Notes under the pieces: generated by a model
What the model was told of the DNA's origin: nothing
The model's database searches: none
Seen by the model: only the letters and a program-made list of their open reading frames with translations
Program-made: the position numbers and the translations under genes
In this document: positions 36,902 through 49,293 of the stretch, in pieces
Layout of the letters: every line of letters starts with the position of its first letter
Numbering within the stretch: the stretch's first letter is position 1
Source of the DNA: Cannabis sativa
Taxonomy: Eukaryota; Streptophyta; Magnoliopsida; Rosales; Cannabaceae
Direction: 5' to 3'
Assembly (NCBI RefSeq): GCF_029168945.1
Contig: NC_083606.1
Coordinates: 14,534,041 to 14,598,040, forward strand
DNA: 64,000 bases

Positions 36902-39900
36902 TTAGTAACTGAAGATTCTGATAATGATGGTGATGATGATGATGATGATGCTGAGGATGATGAGAAGGAACTGCCTGATCTTGAAAATATTGATTCCGAC
37001 TCCGATGATGGTCATGAGTTGGTTAAAGATGGTGGTGATGTTGATGATGCTGATAAGGTTGTTAATGATGTTTAGAGATGGAAATCGGGCGGTTAATATA
37101 CGGGGAATGCAATCCCCGCCCTCATCCCCGCTACCTATTTATGCCCCCATCCCTGCCCCATCCCCGTCTAATAACCACCGGATTCGGAGTAGGGGAATAC
37201 CCATCGGTTATGGGGAACCCATCGGTTATCCATTAAGGCAAAATAGAAAAAAAAAATATAATAATTTAAAATAATTGAAAAAGCATTTAAATTTAAATTA
37301 AACCAATATTCTCACAAATATTTATTAAAATTATAAAAATAGATATCTCGTTTTCAGTCCATACATATACAAAAATATTAAAATTATTATAAATAATCGT
37401 AAACTAATTACTGGAACTTTCACATAATAATTAAAATTAACCATTATATATTTGAGAACAAAAATACTATTAACTTTTTAGAAAGAAAAAAGATAAATAA
37501 ACAATAATACTACATATTTTTTTTGTATGACAACCTTCCTATAAGGAAATCTATATATATATATAGTTATACACATATATAACTGAAAACATGCGTACAT
37601 AAATATGTATATATATTTATATAGAACTTACTAGGAGATTGAAAAAGATGGCGGTAACAAGTGACGAGTGACGAGAGTAAATCACTAGAAGAACAATGGT
37701 ATTGGTAAATGGCTGCTTTCACAAGTCATTGACAATGACTTTCAATTTCATTAGACTTATGTAATAATATGTTAATATGATATATATATATATGTAATGG
37801 TTCATTACGGGATTTAATATAGTATAAGTTTGCTTTCATATCATTTTACACATTTTTTAACACTAAAATTTTTATCATATGGTTAAACAAAAGCAATATT
37901 ATTATTATTTGACAATAGTCTCATATACATATATGCAAACTCTAGAACATATACCCTTATGAAAATTGAAACTAAAATTAAATTAAAGTTAATAAAGACT
38001 TACATTAAGCAACCCATTGCTTCTGATTCTCTCTAGTAGTAGCAGAGTATTGTCAATGTCAAGAATTTGGCGAGAGATATAGAAGGGCTTTGACTAGAAA
38101 AGACTTGCTTAGTTGCTTTTCGATTATACTTACTAAAATTCATCAATACATGTATGTATTATTAGAGAGAAGTAATATATATAATATGTTCTTTGAAAAA
38201 AAAAGGAAACCGTATATAACAAAAATTAATATGAAAATATACTATTTAAGAGCATTTAAATCATAGCAATAATAGAAAGATCATAGATTCATAACCATAT
38301 AAAGATCAATTGTAATTAATAATTTTGATTATGAGTAATATATATATATACTATATATAAGTGAAAAATAAAAAGGAAATTATATATCGGGGTCAGATTT
38401 AGTGCGGATAGTATTATCCCCGTCCCCGCCCCATCCCCGCTTCGGGTATTGAAATTGTTCCCCACCACCGCCCCATTAACCGCTAAGTCGGGGAATCCCC
38501 ACTCTATTATGGGCAGGTCCCCGCGGTTACCCATCCCCGCGGTATAAATTTTCATCTCTAATGATGTTCCTCCTTCTGATGTGAATCCATCTGAGGCTGT
38601 TGGAGGCAGTGATGAGAAGGCTATGGATGTTGAGAAGGGGCAATGAGTCTGGATTAAAGGGGGACGATTTTTTTGATGGGTTAAGCCAGCTTGAAATAGA
38701 TGATGATCAAGTTGTGTTGGCTGGCTTGGAGGCTGTTCGTAAAATCCATGTAAGTGTATCTTAATTTGTTTGCAAGAAAATTAGGTTTCTTTTTGGTTGC
38801 TTAATAGTTTTCTGTTCGTTTTCCAACTATTTAATTTGAGTTTTTTTTTAGGTCCCCCAACCCAATCCTGATGTTGCTGGTCAAAAGTCAGTTGCCCTTC
38901 ATACTGATGAAGAAACTGAGGACACTGTCTCTGATACACCTCTGTTGGATAAGAGGAAGCGTGCTCCGGCCTTGAAATCTCCTGTTGTTGATTTCGGGTC
39001 GGCTGATGTGGGGAGCACTCCAATGGAGTTAATGTCCTCAGGTTCTCAATCAGCTGGGGATGATAGGGATTTTAAAATGGTTACTTATGTGAAGGGTCTT
39101 TATGCTCTTAATGATTCATTTGCTGATCTCGTATCTCCTGAGATTGAGGCAAAGTTTGGTCAAGGCTTGCTTAAACATCCTAGGTGACTGTTTTTTATTA
39201 AATCTGTATTTGTATTCTGTTTTATTTTTCAGTTTTATTCTGGTTTTAATTATTATTTTTTTGTTGTTTGTTTGTTCTTTTAGGCATTACAATTGTTATG
39301 TAGATGGTGCGAAGAAATTTTCCTCGGGTTTTAAGTTAGGTGTTGATTATGTGGAGGATAAAACATGGTTTTATCATTTGGCTACCTGCGACATGTTTAT
39401 AAACGACTCGGTAAAGTTTCCATTTTCCATTATAGTTTATGATAGTTGGTTTTCAGTTGCTTTTTAAATGTTTTTAAGTTTAGATACTGTATCAAAGTTT
39501 TTAAACAGTTGTTCAACCTTTTGATTTGTGTTTCTGTGATGTTTTTGTTTCAGCATATGAACACCATATTCTATTACCTTAGGAAAAAAGGTAAACATTC
39601 TTCCGCTGTGACGTTGAATTTTGCGACAACTGATTGTCTCTTTGATGATTCCATCCAAGCTTTGTACCATAAATTTAACAAAGCCAAGTCAATGAAGACT
39701 AAGATGTCGCACATTCACGCTGCCCACCCAATAGCGCATTACATTCGAGGTTTGCGCATTCCGTATTCTAAGCCTTGGTATGAAGTCGATCATGTGTTAT
39801 TCATCATCAATCTAAGGAGGGAAAGTCATTGGGTATTTGGTCGTCTTGACTTGAATGAAGTGATTCTGTTTCTGTATAATTCTTTGAGGACCGCGAAAAT

Positions 39901-40346
39901 AAATGCTACAGCTAGGAATGCCATGAAGGCTTATTCTGTGTTGCTCCCTTTGTTTTTTGATCTCCTTGGTTTCTGGAAGAATAGGTCACATGCTTCTGCT
40001 TTAGGTTCTGACCCTACAGCTCCTCTAAGAATTGTGGAGATTAGTGGTCTGCCGTCTCAGCAGAAAAAGTGAGTTGTTTCTTTTAAGTTTATTTTATGTT
40101 GTTTTTTAGTTGCTAAACTGTTTTTCCTTTTTCTGTTTTTATAGTGATTGCGGAGCCTATGTGGCTGCATTTGCCGAGTTCTTCATTTATGGAAAAGATG
40201 TTCCTGCGGATTTTGACATCGAAGTTTATCGTACTCGTCTTGCTGCCCTTTTCTTCTCATATGGCCAAAGGAAAATTGATGAAAGCATTGATAACGAGGA
40301 TGAGAAGCAAAGCAAGTCTTCTAAGGCTTCTAAATTGAAAAAGTAG
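36902..40346 (+). pseudogene. DUF1985-Ulp1 gene of the MULE, 3' half (Ulp1 C48 protease domain)
   Basis: Resumes after Copia element 2 at the TTAGT duplication. A stretch very rich in Asp/Glu is cut at 37072 by the hAT element and resumes at 38569. Inferred exons: up to 38749, then 38852-39183, 39284-39410, 39554-40068 and 40145-40346, with GT/AG borders and matching phases. The last three carry the Ulp1 (C48) cysteine-protease pattern: His in RESHWVFG, Asp in LDLNE, Gln and Cys in QQKNDCGAY. Ulp1 enzymes cut SUMO; the role in MULEs is unknown. A frameshift near 38640 (run of G) lies upstream, while the protease exons themselves are open to the stop at 40346. Confidence 0.85.
37073..38560. 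mobile_element. Non-autonomous hAT element inside the Ulp1 gene (1488 bp)
   Basis: Bounded by the perfect 8-bp duplication ATGATGTT (37065-37072, 38561-38568). Ends are inverted: TAGAGATGGAAAT on the left, TAGAGATGAAAAT from the right on the opposite strand. Both subterminal regions (37088-37200 and 38390-38545) are crowded with CCCCGC / GCGGGG words in an otherwise AT-rich element, resembling transposase-binding clusters of Ac-like hATs. There is no transposase ORF; the frame at 36924-37274 crosses the border and is not a gene. Confidence 0.93.
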
Positions 40347-40892
40347 GGTCTTTTAAGTTGGTGACAATTTGGTGTTATTGGTTGATTCTATTATCAGACA
40401 ATAGTTAGTGTTATTGGTTGAATATAGGTATCATATTTGGTTTTATACTCTAGATCTGGTTTTAAACTTTTAGGATATGTTTATTCTATATGTTTGTATC
40501 AGCAGAAGTTGTATGGTTTTCTAATTGTTCAAGTTTTTATATATAGTCGCACAACTATATAGAAACTATGTTCCAACTATATACAAACAATGTACTTGTA
40601 TTTTAAAATTGACTATCAATGTATTTAATTCCCTATTTTTCCATTGCTCTTTTTTCCTTTAATTAATTATGTTTTATCAATTCTTATCTGACTTTTTTTT
40701 AAAACTTTAATAATGAAGTTATTTTTGTACTAAATATTTAAGAAGTGTCAAAACTGTAACAAAACGATTTTGCAACTATTACCAAACTGTTTAAAATTTT
40801 TAAAAAATAAAATCCCATGTGTATAGAATATAACATATCAACCTGTTTGAATTCTCACACAGAATTAAACAATTCAAATAATTCAACTGTAT
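40347..40892. other. Space between the convergent MULE genes
   Basis: 546 bp of AT-rich DNA between the Ulp1 stop (40346) and the transposase stop (40893). It presumably holds both 3' untranslated ends. I see no ORF, hairpin or known motif in it. Confidence 0.6.
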
Positions 40893-43444
40893 CTATTTTA
40901 TTGCTTGATTGTTGCATGTCTTTCGGTTGTGCCCGTGTTGACCACATTTGCTGCACCTGTTATGTTTTTTTGTATCCCATTCAGATAAAAACTTTCGTTT
41001 CATTGGTCTTTCGGATCTTATTTTCTGGTTTGGTGGAAGAACAATGAGATCTTTTATGTTTTGTGGTACATCCCATGTTGTGTAATTGTGTACCGGATAT
41101 GTTGAGCCGCTGTATGTTTCAAGCCATGTTCTTGTCGTGTAATAACCTGAACAGTAGTTGTAAGCATATAAGTTCATCTCTTTTATAACAGTAAGCGCAT
41201 GAGCACACGGTAACTCGTCAAGTTGGAATCGGTTGCAACTGCATGTTTTCTCCTTGAGGTTGATGACCCATGATCTGGTTAGTTCTACGACTTCGAACAT
41301 GGTCTTGTTTATTGGCTTTACCTGCGAATTAATTAAATTTATAAAATTGTTATTATGTATATAAAACGGAAAATTAACTATCAAGAAACTGTAATGCAAC
41401 TTAAAAATTTAAGAGATTTTTACATTTTCTGTCAATGAGTCCACAAAGTTGTTGACTAATTTCTTCTGTGCTGTAGGTGTTAAAATGTTGTTGTTTTCTG
41501 TGCCTTTTTCCTGTTTGTGTATGTCCATTGTTGTATCAAAGCTCTCAATGACTCCATCAGTGTTGTGATTGGTAGCTCTCTAGCTGCTAAGTTTGCTACA
41601 TTTAGAGATTCAGCAATGTTTAAAGTCATAGTTGAATACTTGTTGTTTTTGCAGTGGTATCTTGACCATTTGTGGTATCCAACTTGTAGTAAATATGGTC
41701 TGACACGGATGTCCAAGCTGTCCAACTCGCTCATATGGTATTCAAATTTCCTCTCTGTGTATGCTCTGGCTGCAGCGAAGAATGGTTTATCCAGCTTGCT
41801 TGCATTCTTCTTGAAGGTTGCTTTAAGGTTGCTTAACAGGTGGTATACACAATAGCAATGCATGATTTCTGGAAATACATGAGCAGCTGCCTTAATTATG
41901 CTCTCATGTCTATCTGAGATCAAGCACTGTTCCTCTCTAATCCCATATGTTTCTCTTACTTTTGTGAAAAACCATTGCCATGAGTTGTTGTTTTCTGAAT
42001 CCACAACAGAAAAAGCTAGTGGAAAAATGTGGCCATTTGCATCTTGTGTACAATCAGAGAGCAATGTACCTCCATATGTTGATTTAAGGAAAGTTCCGTC
42101 AACAACTATTATAGGTTTGCACTTCTTCCATCCTTTTATTGAAGCATCCAGTGCGACAAACAAGTACTTGAAGCTGTTGTCATCCTCTGTTTGCATGTGC
42201 ACTATTGTTCCGGGATTGTTTTTTGCAACATGTGCAAAAAACTAGGCAGCAGCTTGTATGATTCGTTGGCTTTTCCTCGTAATTCTTCTTGCGCGTGCTC
42301 TTTGCTTCTCCATGCTTTCATGTAGTTCATTCTCACCCCATACTTGTGTTTCATTTCTCCTCTGATGTCTTGTGGCGTTTGAGTTATTTTTATGTTGGTA
42401 AACCGTGGCTTGATGTAGTTTCCAATCAATTTCGTTGTAGCTTGTCTTTTGTCGGCAAATCTTATGTTTAGATCACAAGTGTGTATCACCTTCCTGTCAT
42501 ACTTTCGAATGATGAATGACTTTGTTGGCCCGTTTCTGGATGTCGTTAGTGCCCACTTGCATTTTGGATCCAAACAACAAATCTTGTATGTTCTTGCACA
42601 TGATTTTTTCACTCTGAATTGGAAATTGTTCCTAATTGCATAGAAACCAAGCACACTTTGGAGTGTTTCTTTGTCTTTGTATATTTGTGCTTCTTCTATT
42701 TCAGGATGTTGCGGATCTGTGATTAGTAGTTCGTCATAATCTGTGATTTCTGGTTCCCTGTTTTTGTTGTTTTCCAGTTGCTCAACCATCTCCTCTGCCA
42801 CAAGTTTTGCATAGTCCATGAAGTCAAAATTTTCTCCCCCATCTTCCGGTTCTGTAGCTTCAATTGTATGTTGTTGATTTGTTGAGTCTTCTGTTGTTGC
42901 TGCATTGTATTCGATCGGTTCGAAGGCGCTTGTATGTGTAATTAATGAATTGTCATTTCCCAAGAATGATGCATTGATGGTTGTTGTTGGGTTGTTGATG
43001 ACATTCACACACAATGGGTACGTTGTGAAGTTGGGGTCCTTCAGTTTGAGTTGTATGTAGAAATGCAGGCTTTGATCATCCTTTATCCTCAATGGTTGGT
43101 ATCCTTCCTTCACTTGATATTTCAGTTGCAAAACAATGTATTCTTGGTTGCATTCCAGGACATCTTTGAGTTTCTGTTGTAAATCTTCATAGTTACAATT
43201 GGCTGAGATGTAATGTCCACTGGCTTTATAATTTTCATAATTCATTCGATCATCAAATTGTCCATTGTAGAAGACTAGGAATGGAATGTCTTTCTTTTTC
43301 CTGTGATTTTGAAATGGTTATTAGTGCAAGGCAACAAATTTAAAACTGGTTTGATTCTGTTATGAAATAGAGTACAAACTTACTTCTATTTCTGTCCTTT
43401 TGTTCAAGCATTGCATTTCTTGTCCTGATTCCTGCTTTTGCCAT
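40893..43444 (-). pseudogene. MURA-type transposase of the MULE
   Basis: Inferred exons: 43444-43384 (MAKAGIRTRNAML), 43300-41424 and 41321-40893. The second exon holds an N-terminal region, a MuDR/FAR1-like DNA-binding zinc finger (FYAIRNNFQFRVKKS, CCLDPKCKW, H.C) and the MULE DDE domain: Asp in VVDGTFLKSTYGG, Asp in LISDRHESI, the CYCVYHLLSNLK block and Glu in TLNIAESLN. The third exon has a SWIM finger (CSCNRFQLDELPCAHA) and a CX2CX4HX4C knuckle (CSKCGQHGHNRKTC), then a stop. Frameshifts near 42218 (one base missing after a run of A) and near 41500, plus a phase mismatch at the first intron, make it inactive. It would have moved the element. Confidence 0.88.
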
Positions 43445-44348
43445 TTTTATTTATTTATTTTTTTTGCTGTTAATAAACTATAAGGAAATGAAAATAAAAC
43501 TATTAAGAAACTTCAACAAATATTTTAGAAACTAACCATTTCTCAAACTGTTTTCTCCTTTCTCTTTTCCAAAATAAATTCCTGCAAAAAATGTAATTAA
43601 ACTATTATTAAATGATTATGCAACTGTAAATCAACTTAAAAACCACAACTCTTTACTCAAAATTACATAGTTATTTCTCATTGTCACTTTTCATCATGTT
43701 TATTTGAATCAGATCAATTTCCAACTATTATAAAACTAATTTGCCACCATTTACATAAATCGTACCTTGTATATCTGCTAGCTTTTGGTACACGTCAAGT
43801 GACACTCTTTCATAATTTGTAAACCATTTTAAAACGATATTGCAACTGTAAGGCAACGCAAAAAATTAGAAAAAGCCTTATTCGTAACATGTGGTTCCTT
43901 AATTAGAATCAGATCTTGTTTTTTGTTTTTAAGAATCTGAATTGTCTGTTGTACACCAGTGAATCAACCAGAATGCAACTGTATATGACGTATATTCATT
44001 GTTGAAAAAAATTTCATTTCATACTTTCTTTTTGGATTCGAGGGGGAGCTCCAGATCTATTTAATACGGATTTACATTGCTTCAATCTGGATTTTTGAGG
44101 CTCGATTGAGTGATTTTGAATGATAAAAACCGAAATCAAATGTTTAATTTTAGTTTCTTCACGATTTTTCTAGTTTTTTTTTTAATTTTCTGTTTAGATC
44201 ATTGGAGTTGTTCTTTTCCAATCAAAATTCGCCGGAATTTATGGTTGTTCTACGCTCGATCTGGTTTCATTCTGGTTGCGTAGCAGATTGGAACGATGGA
44301 GGTTTCTTCATTGTCTCCGTTCGTGACGTGCGGCTGAAGGTATAGGCC

Positions 44349-44393
44349 AAGTGGTATTTTTGTAATATTTTCAATGTGGGCTATATAAATGTT
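44349..44393 (-). repeat. Right degenerate inverted repeat of the MULE
   Basis: The reverse complement aligns with 13555-13599 (see that entry). It lies about 0.9 kb outside the transposase start, as expected for a subterminal position. Confidence 0.55.
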
Positions 44394-44450
44394 AATTGGG
44401 CTGGCCCATAGTAATATTGTAATATTTTACTATTTTTGAAATTTTCCTGT

Positions 44451-45310
44451 TTTTTTCCCTACACAAATTGATAAAAATATTTATTCACAAGAAAAAAAGT
44501 GTCTTTAAAAAAAAATATTTTTTTTTTTTTAAAAAAAAAAAAAAAGACATTTAGTATTGGAATGACTTCTTTTCCCTTGGAGGTAATACTTATTTTGTCA
44601 AAATTGGAAAAAACAAATAATTAGATACTTAAAAATGTAATAAAACAAAAAATTGAATAAAAACGATTTTTTTTCTTTTATTAAGGATTTTTTTTTCTAT
44701 TTTATTACTCGTAACTAAACGTTACGTGCTGTAAACAAAAAATTAAAATAAAAAAGAGCATTTTTCATTTTTACACTTTAAAATAGTTTTTTTGTAATTT
44801 TACATAAAAATTCTTATTGCAACTAGCGCTGTAACCTAAATTACAACACAAAATCATATAGAAACCCCAATAAAAAATTACAACCAAAACTTAAAAGGTA
44901 CAAAAAAAAAAAAAAAAAAAAGCTAATAATAATATTATTATTATTATTATTATGAGTAATAAAACATATGGAGCTTTCTGTTACACCAATTATGATGGCC
45001 TTGAGTGGGCTGGGCTACATAGTCAGTGTGGTGAAACCCTTTTGTAGGACCCATATCGATAGTGGGGGCAATTTTTCTTTTTATATTATATTATTTTAAA
45101 ATTAAAAAAAGAAAATAGGATCTTCTGTCTAATTGCTTTTCTTCACCCAAAGCATCATAGAATACATTTATATTTATGGTTGGTTGATAGAATGACCTCT
45201 CACCAAGAACCCATACCCCTGCCTGCCTTTCACATAACCCTTCCTTCTCTTAATATACATATTTATATATATTTAAAATAAAAATCCATTTTGATGAAAA
45301 TCATCTTCCC

Positions 45311-45352
<42 letters not shown>

Positions 45353-48304
45353 ACTTAGTTTCCCACCCACTGAGGAATATATTTATAATAATTGATGGGA
45401 TTGCACTCAAATATGCTCTTCACCTTCTTTCTCTTTGGCTTTGACCAAGTAATAATATTACACCACAAGAATTGGTAACACAAAAACTTATTAATTCACA
45501 ACATTGATTGGAAAAAAATTCTATTGAAAAGATTAACTCTTTCATATTTGATGGTCTATAATAAATAAATAAATAAATAAATAATCTGGTACCAAGTGTC
45601 AAGATGCTGCCAAATTGCTATTATACTATATCTAATATAGGTCAATACCAAGTCCTTATGCCTTTGTGATAGAGAAATTTTGCTCATAGTTTATAGGTTT
45701 TTTTTTTTTTTTTGATAATTTAGTTTATAGGGTCTTAGTCTCCATATGAGACAATTATACTTTATTATATTATGAAGTTATAGCCTAAAAGTATATAACT
45801 TTAACCAATAAAATCTCCCAAATATCTATTTCTCCATTAAATTTCACTTACACATAATGTGGAAATGATTTAATGGCGCACTCCTGTTAAAACGAATATA
45901 TATTGCTATATTTCTTGTCTTTTCTAAGATCAAAATTGGTTGACTGTAGTTAATTTCGTAATGAGAATAAAAAAGCATACTTGGGAAAAATTTCATGAAA
46001 AAACCTTTTATTTGTTCAATTGGCTCTTTTATAGTTATTCCCAATTATTTCTACATTTATATATTATTAGTTAGAAGTTCACAAGATCTTTTGGGGTGTG
46101 AATTTTCAAGTGTGTTTATCCTCTTTATTAAGTGGGTGTGGGAGTTAACACAAAGCCGAACTTTGGAGGCCCCCTCAAAAAAAAAAACTCCTTTTGCATG
46201 CTTTCACTATTGAGGATTTCGAATCAAAACCAAATATCTTCTTATTTAGTGGAAAAGGATAATAAAATTAATTCATGCATAAACTAAACACTTTTAAAAA
46301 TTATATTATGGACCGCTAAGGTATTTAGCACTTCTATGACATAACATTTTATTACTATAATTAATTAGCAATTCCTTATATAATTTTTATTCAATTAAAA
46401 TAAGTGAGATTTAATATTACATTGCACCAATATCTATTATACCTACGCATAATTAGACTGGAAAGGATTGAACAAGATTGAATTATGTTGAAAGTAATCT
46501 TATGTTTGGTTTAAGAATTGACTAGACTATTTTATTTATTTCCTTTTAAAAAAACTTAAATTACAATAAAAATATACAATAATAAATAAATAAAATAAAT
46601 AATTCGCAGCAAAAGATAAATAATAAATAATAAAAATTATTAAATCATAAAATAAAGTAAAATAATAAAACATATATAATCAAATATATATCATTAATAT
46701 ATAATAAAATAATTTATCATATTTTATTCAATAAATAATTAAAATAATAAAATAAAAATACTTGAATGATATAAAATTATTTATGCTAAATCGTAATTTA
46801 ATACAAATATTAATTTTCTAAAATATTGATAAATTTTTTTTAGTAATTTAAAAAGAATATATAATTTTATTATTATATTATTTCTCTTAGAATCAATTTA
46901 AATAACTATTGTTTAATTAATAATATATTTAAATTTGGAAGCTTATAAAAAAAGTAACTATTGTTTAATTAATATTATTTTAAAATTTGAAAGTTTATGT
47001 ATGATAATTTAAAATTATACATTTTAATAATTTTTATGAATAAATTTTTGATAAAAAGAATTTATAAATAAATTTGTAATAATTCTTTCATTTAAATTCT
47101 TATTAAATTTAAAATATATTGACAAAATTAAAATTAAAAACAATAAACAAATCTCACCTGCATGAGATTATTAATCTCATCCCTGCTGGATAACATAAAT
47201 AAAATTCCACACAGATCCAATCTTGCATACCAAACGGGCCCAAAAGTATTAGACACTATGAGTGTTCTTTTGCATTTCTCTTTTGAAAAAAAAATATTAC
47301 TATGAGTCATTAAGATTCTCTATAATCTTTATTAAATAAAATATGTAGAACTACATTAAATTGTACCAATAATAATATTACATCTTATGAGAATGTCTTT
47401 TAGTATTTTCCTTTTGAAAAAAAAACATTGCTATGGGGCAAATATAATTTTGAAAATGGATGACGTCTAACTTATATTTATCACATTCTTCATCCTCTTC
47501 ATTTTTATGTTTCTTGCTTTTTCAAGATTCATTTTTCAGGCCAAAGTTTTAAGTTGCTACATCGGTACATCAACGTTTAGAAAAAGTAGGCCATTCGTAG
47601 TGAAATTGAAATATTATTTCTCTTGAGCAGAGTTGGTATAGTCGGGTCAGAAATTGGACCCCAAATTTAGAAATATGTAATAGTAATCATTGAAAATAAA
47701 AAATCAGTTAAAATTTGTATAGATAAACTTAGTCACCATAAAAGTATGGGATAATTAGGTTAGCAAATGTTTAGAAATTTTACTCCGAATTATTACAATT
47801 ATTATACTTTCTAATTTTTTTTCCTAGTTAAAAATTTTCCAAGCTATTGGCAATGTTGAAAAATATAAGACTATTGTTAAGTTTTATCATTTGTGGCTAA
47901 CAAAATACTAATATGACTTATGTGTTATTGTTATACCAGCACTATATGTACAACTTAAATAGAGTTTTAAAAATTTGTTTCCTTTTATTTACTATCAATA
48001 AATAAAAGTATAATAATTTTAAACTTTTTCTTGTTGATAAAAAAATACATTTTTTAAATTTTAATTTTACACCTGGATTTCATGTAACAATACCACATAA
48101 AAGTTTTATATTTTAATATTGTAAATACTTCAAGTAAATTTTTACCGATACAAAAAAAAAAAAAAAAAAAAAAAAAAAAGCACATTGGTAGTAATAATAA
48201 TTCTAACAAAAATTCTAAAACCCATTAATTTATTTTTATTTCACATATAATTTTAGTAAAATCAACCTTGGGTTGGAGATCAAGAGCAGTACTAATCTTC
48301 TCTA
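44451..48304. other. AT-rich intergenic DNA with microsatellites
   Basis: No gene or open frame of interest. It contains poly(T)/poly(A) runs near 44519-44545, (TTA)n at 45311-45351, (AAAT)n near 45560-45584 and an A-run of about 29 at 48151-48179. A possible MITE lies at about 46500-47232, whose ends carry GTTTGGT-like inverted words (atgtttggtttaag; cataccaaacgggcc), but no duplication was found. Confidence 0.6.
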
Positions 48305-48690
48305 GTTTTTTTTTTTTTTGACAACTTATTAACTAAAGAATCATTTCAAATTAACTCATGAAAGGTAAAGAATCATTTCAAATTAACTCATCATCTAATC
48401 TAAGGTTTATTTTAGCATAGTTATGAGCAATCTTATTCTACATTCTAGGAACATAAGAAATATAACTAAAGAATCATGAGTTATGAATATAATTTAAAAC
48501 ATCACCAAAAACAGGATTAAACCTGCTTCTACTATTAAGTTTATCCATAATATTTTACAATATGTTTCGATGATAATAGCATGTATCCAAAGTAGTTGAG
48601 CCCAATTAATAGCAAGAAGAATAACTTCTGCTTTAGCTATTCCAGAGAAATATTTCCCACCATAGGCTTGACAACACTAGCTCTAATATT
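48305..48690 (-). pseudogene. LINE 3' end: RNase H (RVT_3-like) remnant with poly(A)
   Basis: On the minus strand, across stops, the sequence shows the order typical of the RNase H-like domain at the end of plant LINEs: an AEV.LLA.NWAQ-like block, then a NPVFGDVLNYI block, then a SYVPR..NK.AHNYAK block with LRLDDEL. It ends at a T-run on the plus strand (48305-48320), which is the element's poly(A) tail on the minus strand. A 25-bp word (aaagaatcatttcaaattaactcat) is duplicated at 48337 and 48368. Confidence 0.6.
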
Positions 48691-49293
48691 CTGATAAGTC
48701 TAATAGTAAATAATGAGGATTTATATTTATATTATGTGTTAATCCGGTAATAAGTGAGATTATGATCCTACTAATTTATTTCAGCATAAAATTTAAATTT
48801 TGCTATAAGTGAGTAAATAAGCGTAATTTATAAATTACGGAGATTTATATAGAATGTGTGAATGTAATATGAGCTATATGTGGAATAAAAATATTATCAG
48901 GTTCGGTGACCCTGAAGACCTGATTAGTGGATAAATAAGCGTAATTTGTTAATTACGGAGATTTATTTGAAATACGTGGATATAATATGAGTTAGTTGTG
49001 AAATAAAAATATTTTCAAGTTCGGCGACCCTGGAGACCCGATTTGAGGCCAAAAATGTCACAACAGTTTTAGTTAGAAATATTGATGGAATTATTGGAAT
49101 AAGTTGATTTTAGAAATATTAGGGTATTTTACGATACTCTAAGTTGGCCAAATACGCTAAAATAGAGATTTCTTAGTAGCTAAAAATGATAAGATAACTA
49201 TTAATAATAAAATTTTTATTAATATTATTATTATATTATTATATTATTATTATTATATTATTATTAATATTATATAATTATTATTATAGAAAA

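Larger units (their letters stand above)
13490..44450. mobile_element. Mutator-like element carrying DUF1985-Ulp1 and MURA genes (host of all the nested insertions)
   Basis: A plus-strand DUF1985/Ulp1-like gene and a minus-strand MURA transposase gene converge on 40346-40893, the arrangement known for Ulp1-carrying plant MULEs. Outside both genes, 13555-13599 and the reverse complement of 44349-44393 align without gaps over 45 bp at about 70% identity, ending in a near-identical ATTACAA.AATACCACTT block. I take these as degenerate terminal inverted repeats. Exact ends and a 9-bp duplication could not be fixed. Removing the Copia element (16063-36901) and the hAT element with their duplications leaves about 8.6 kb, a normal size. 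Both genes have frameshifts, so this copy is dead. Confidence 0.75.

Noticed and set aside
36924..37274. Met-rich ORF
   Set aside because: It is a shifted reading of the GAT-rich acidic exon of the Ulp1 gene that then crosses the hAT border.
46500..47232. Possible MITE with GTTTGGT-type ends
   Set aside because: The inverted similarity is short and no target duplication was found, so it is only mentioned in the intergenic entry.
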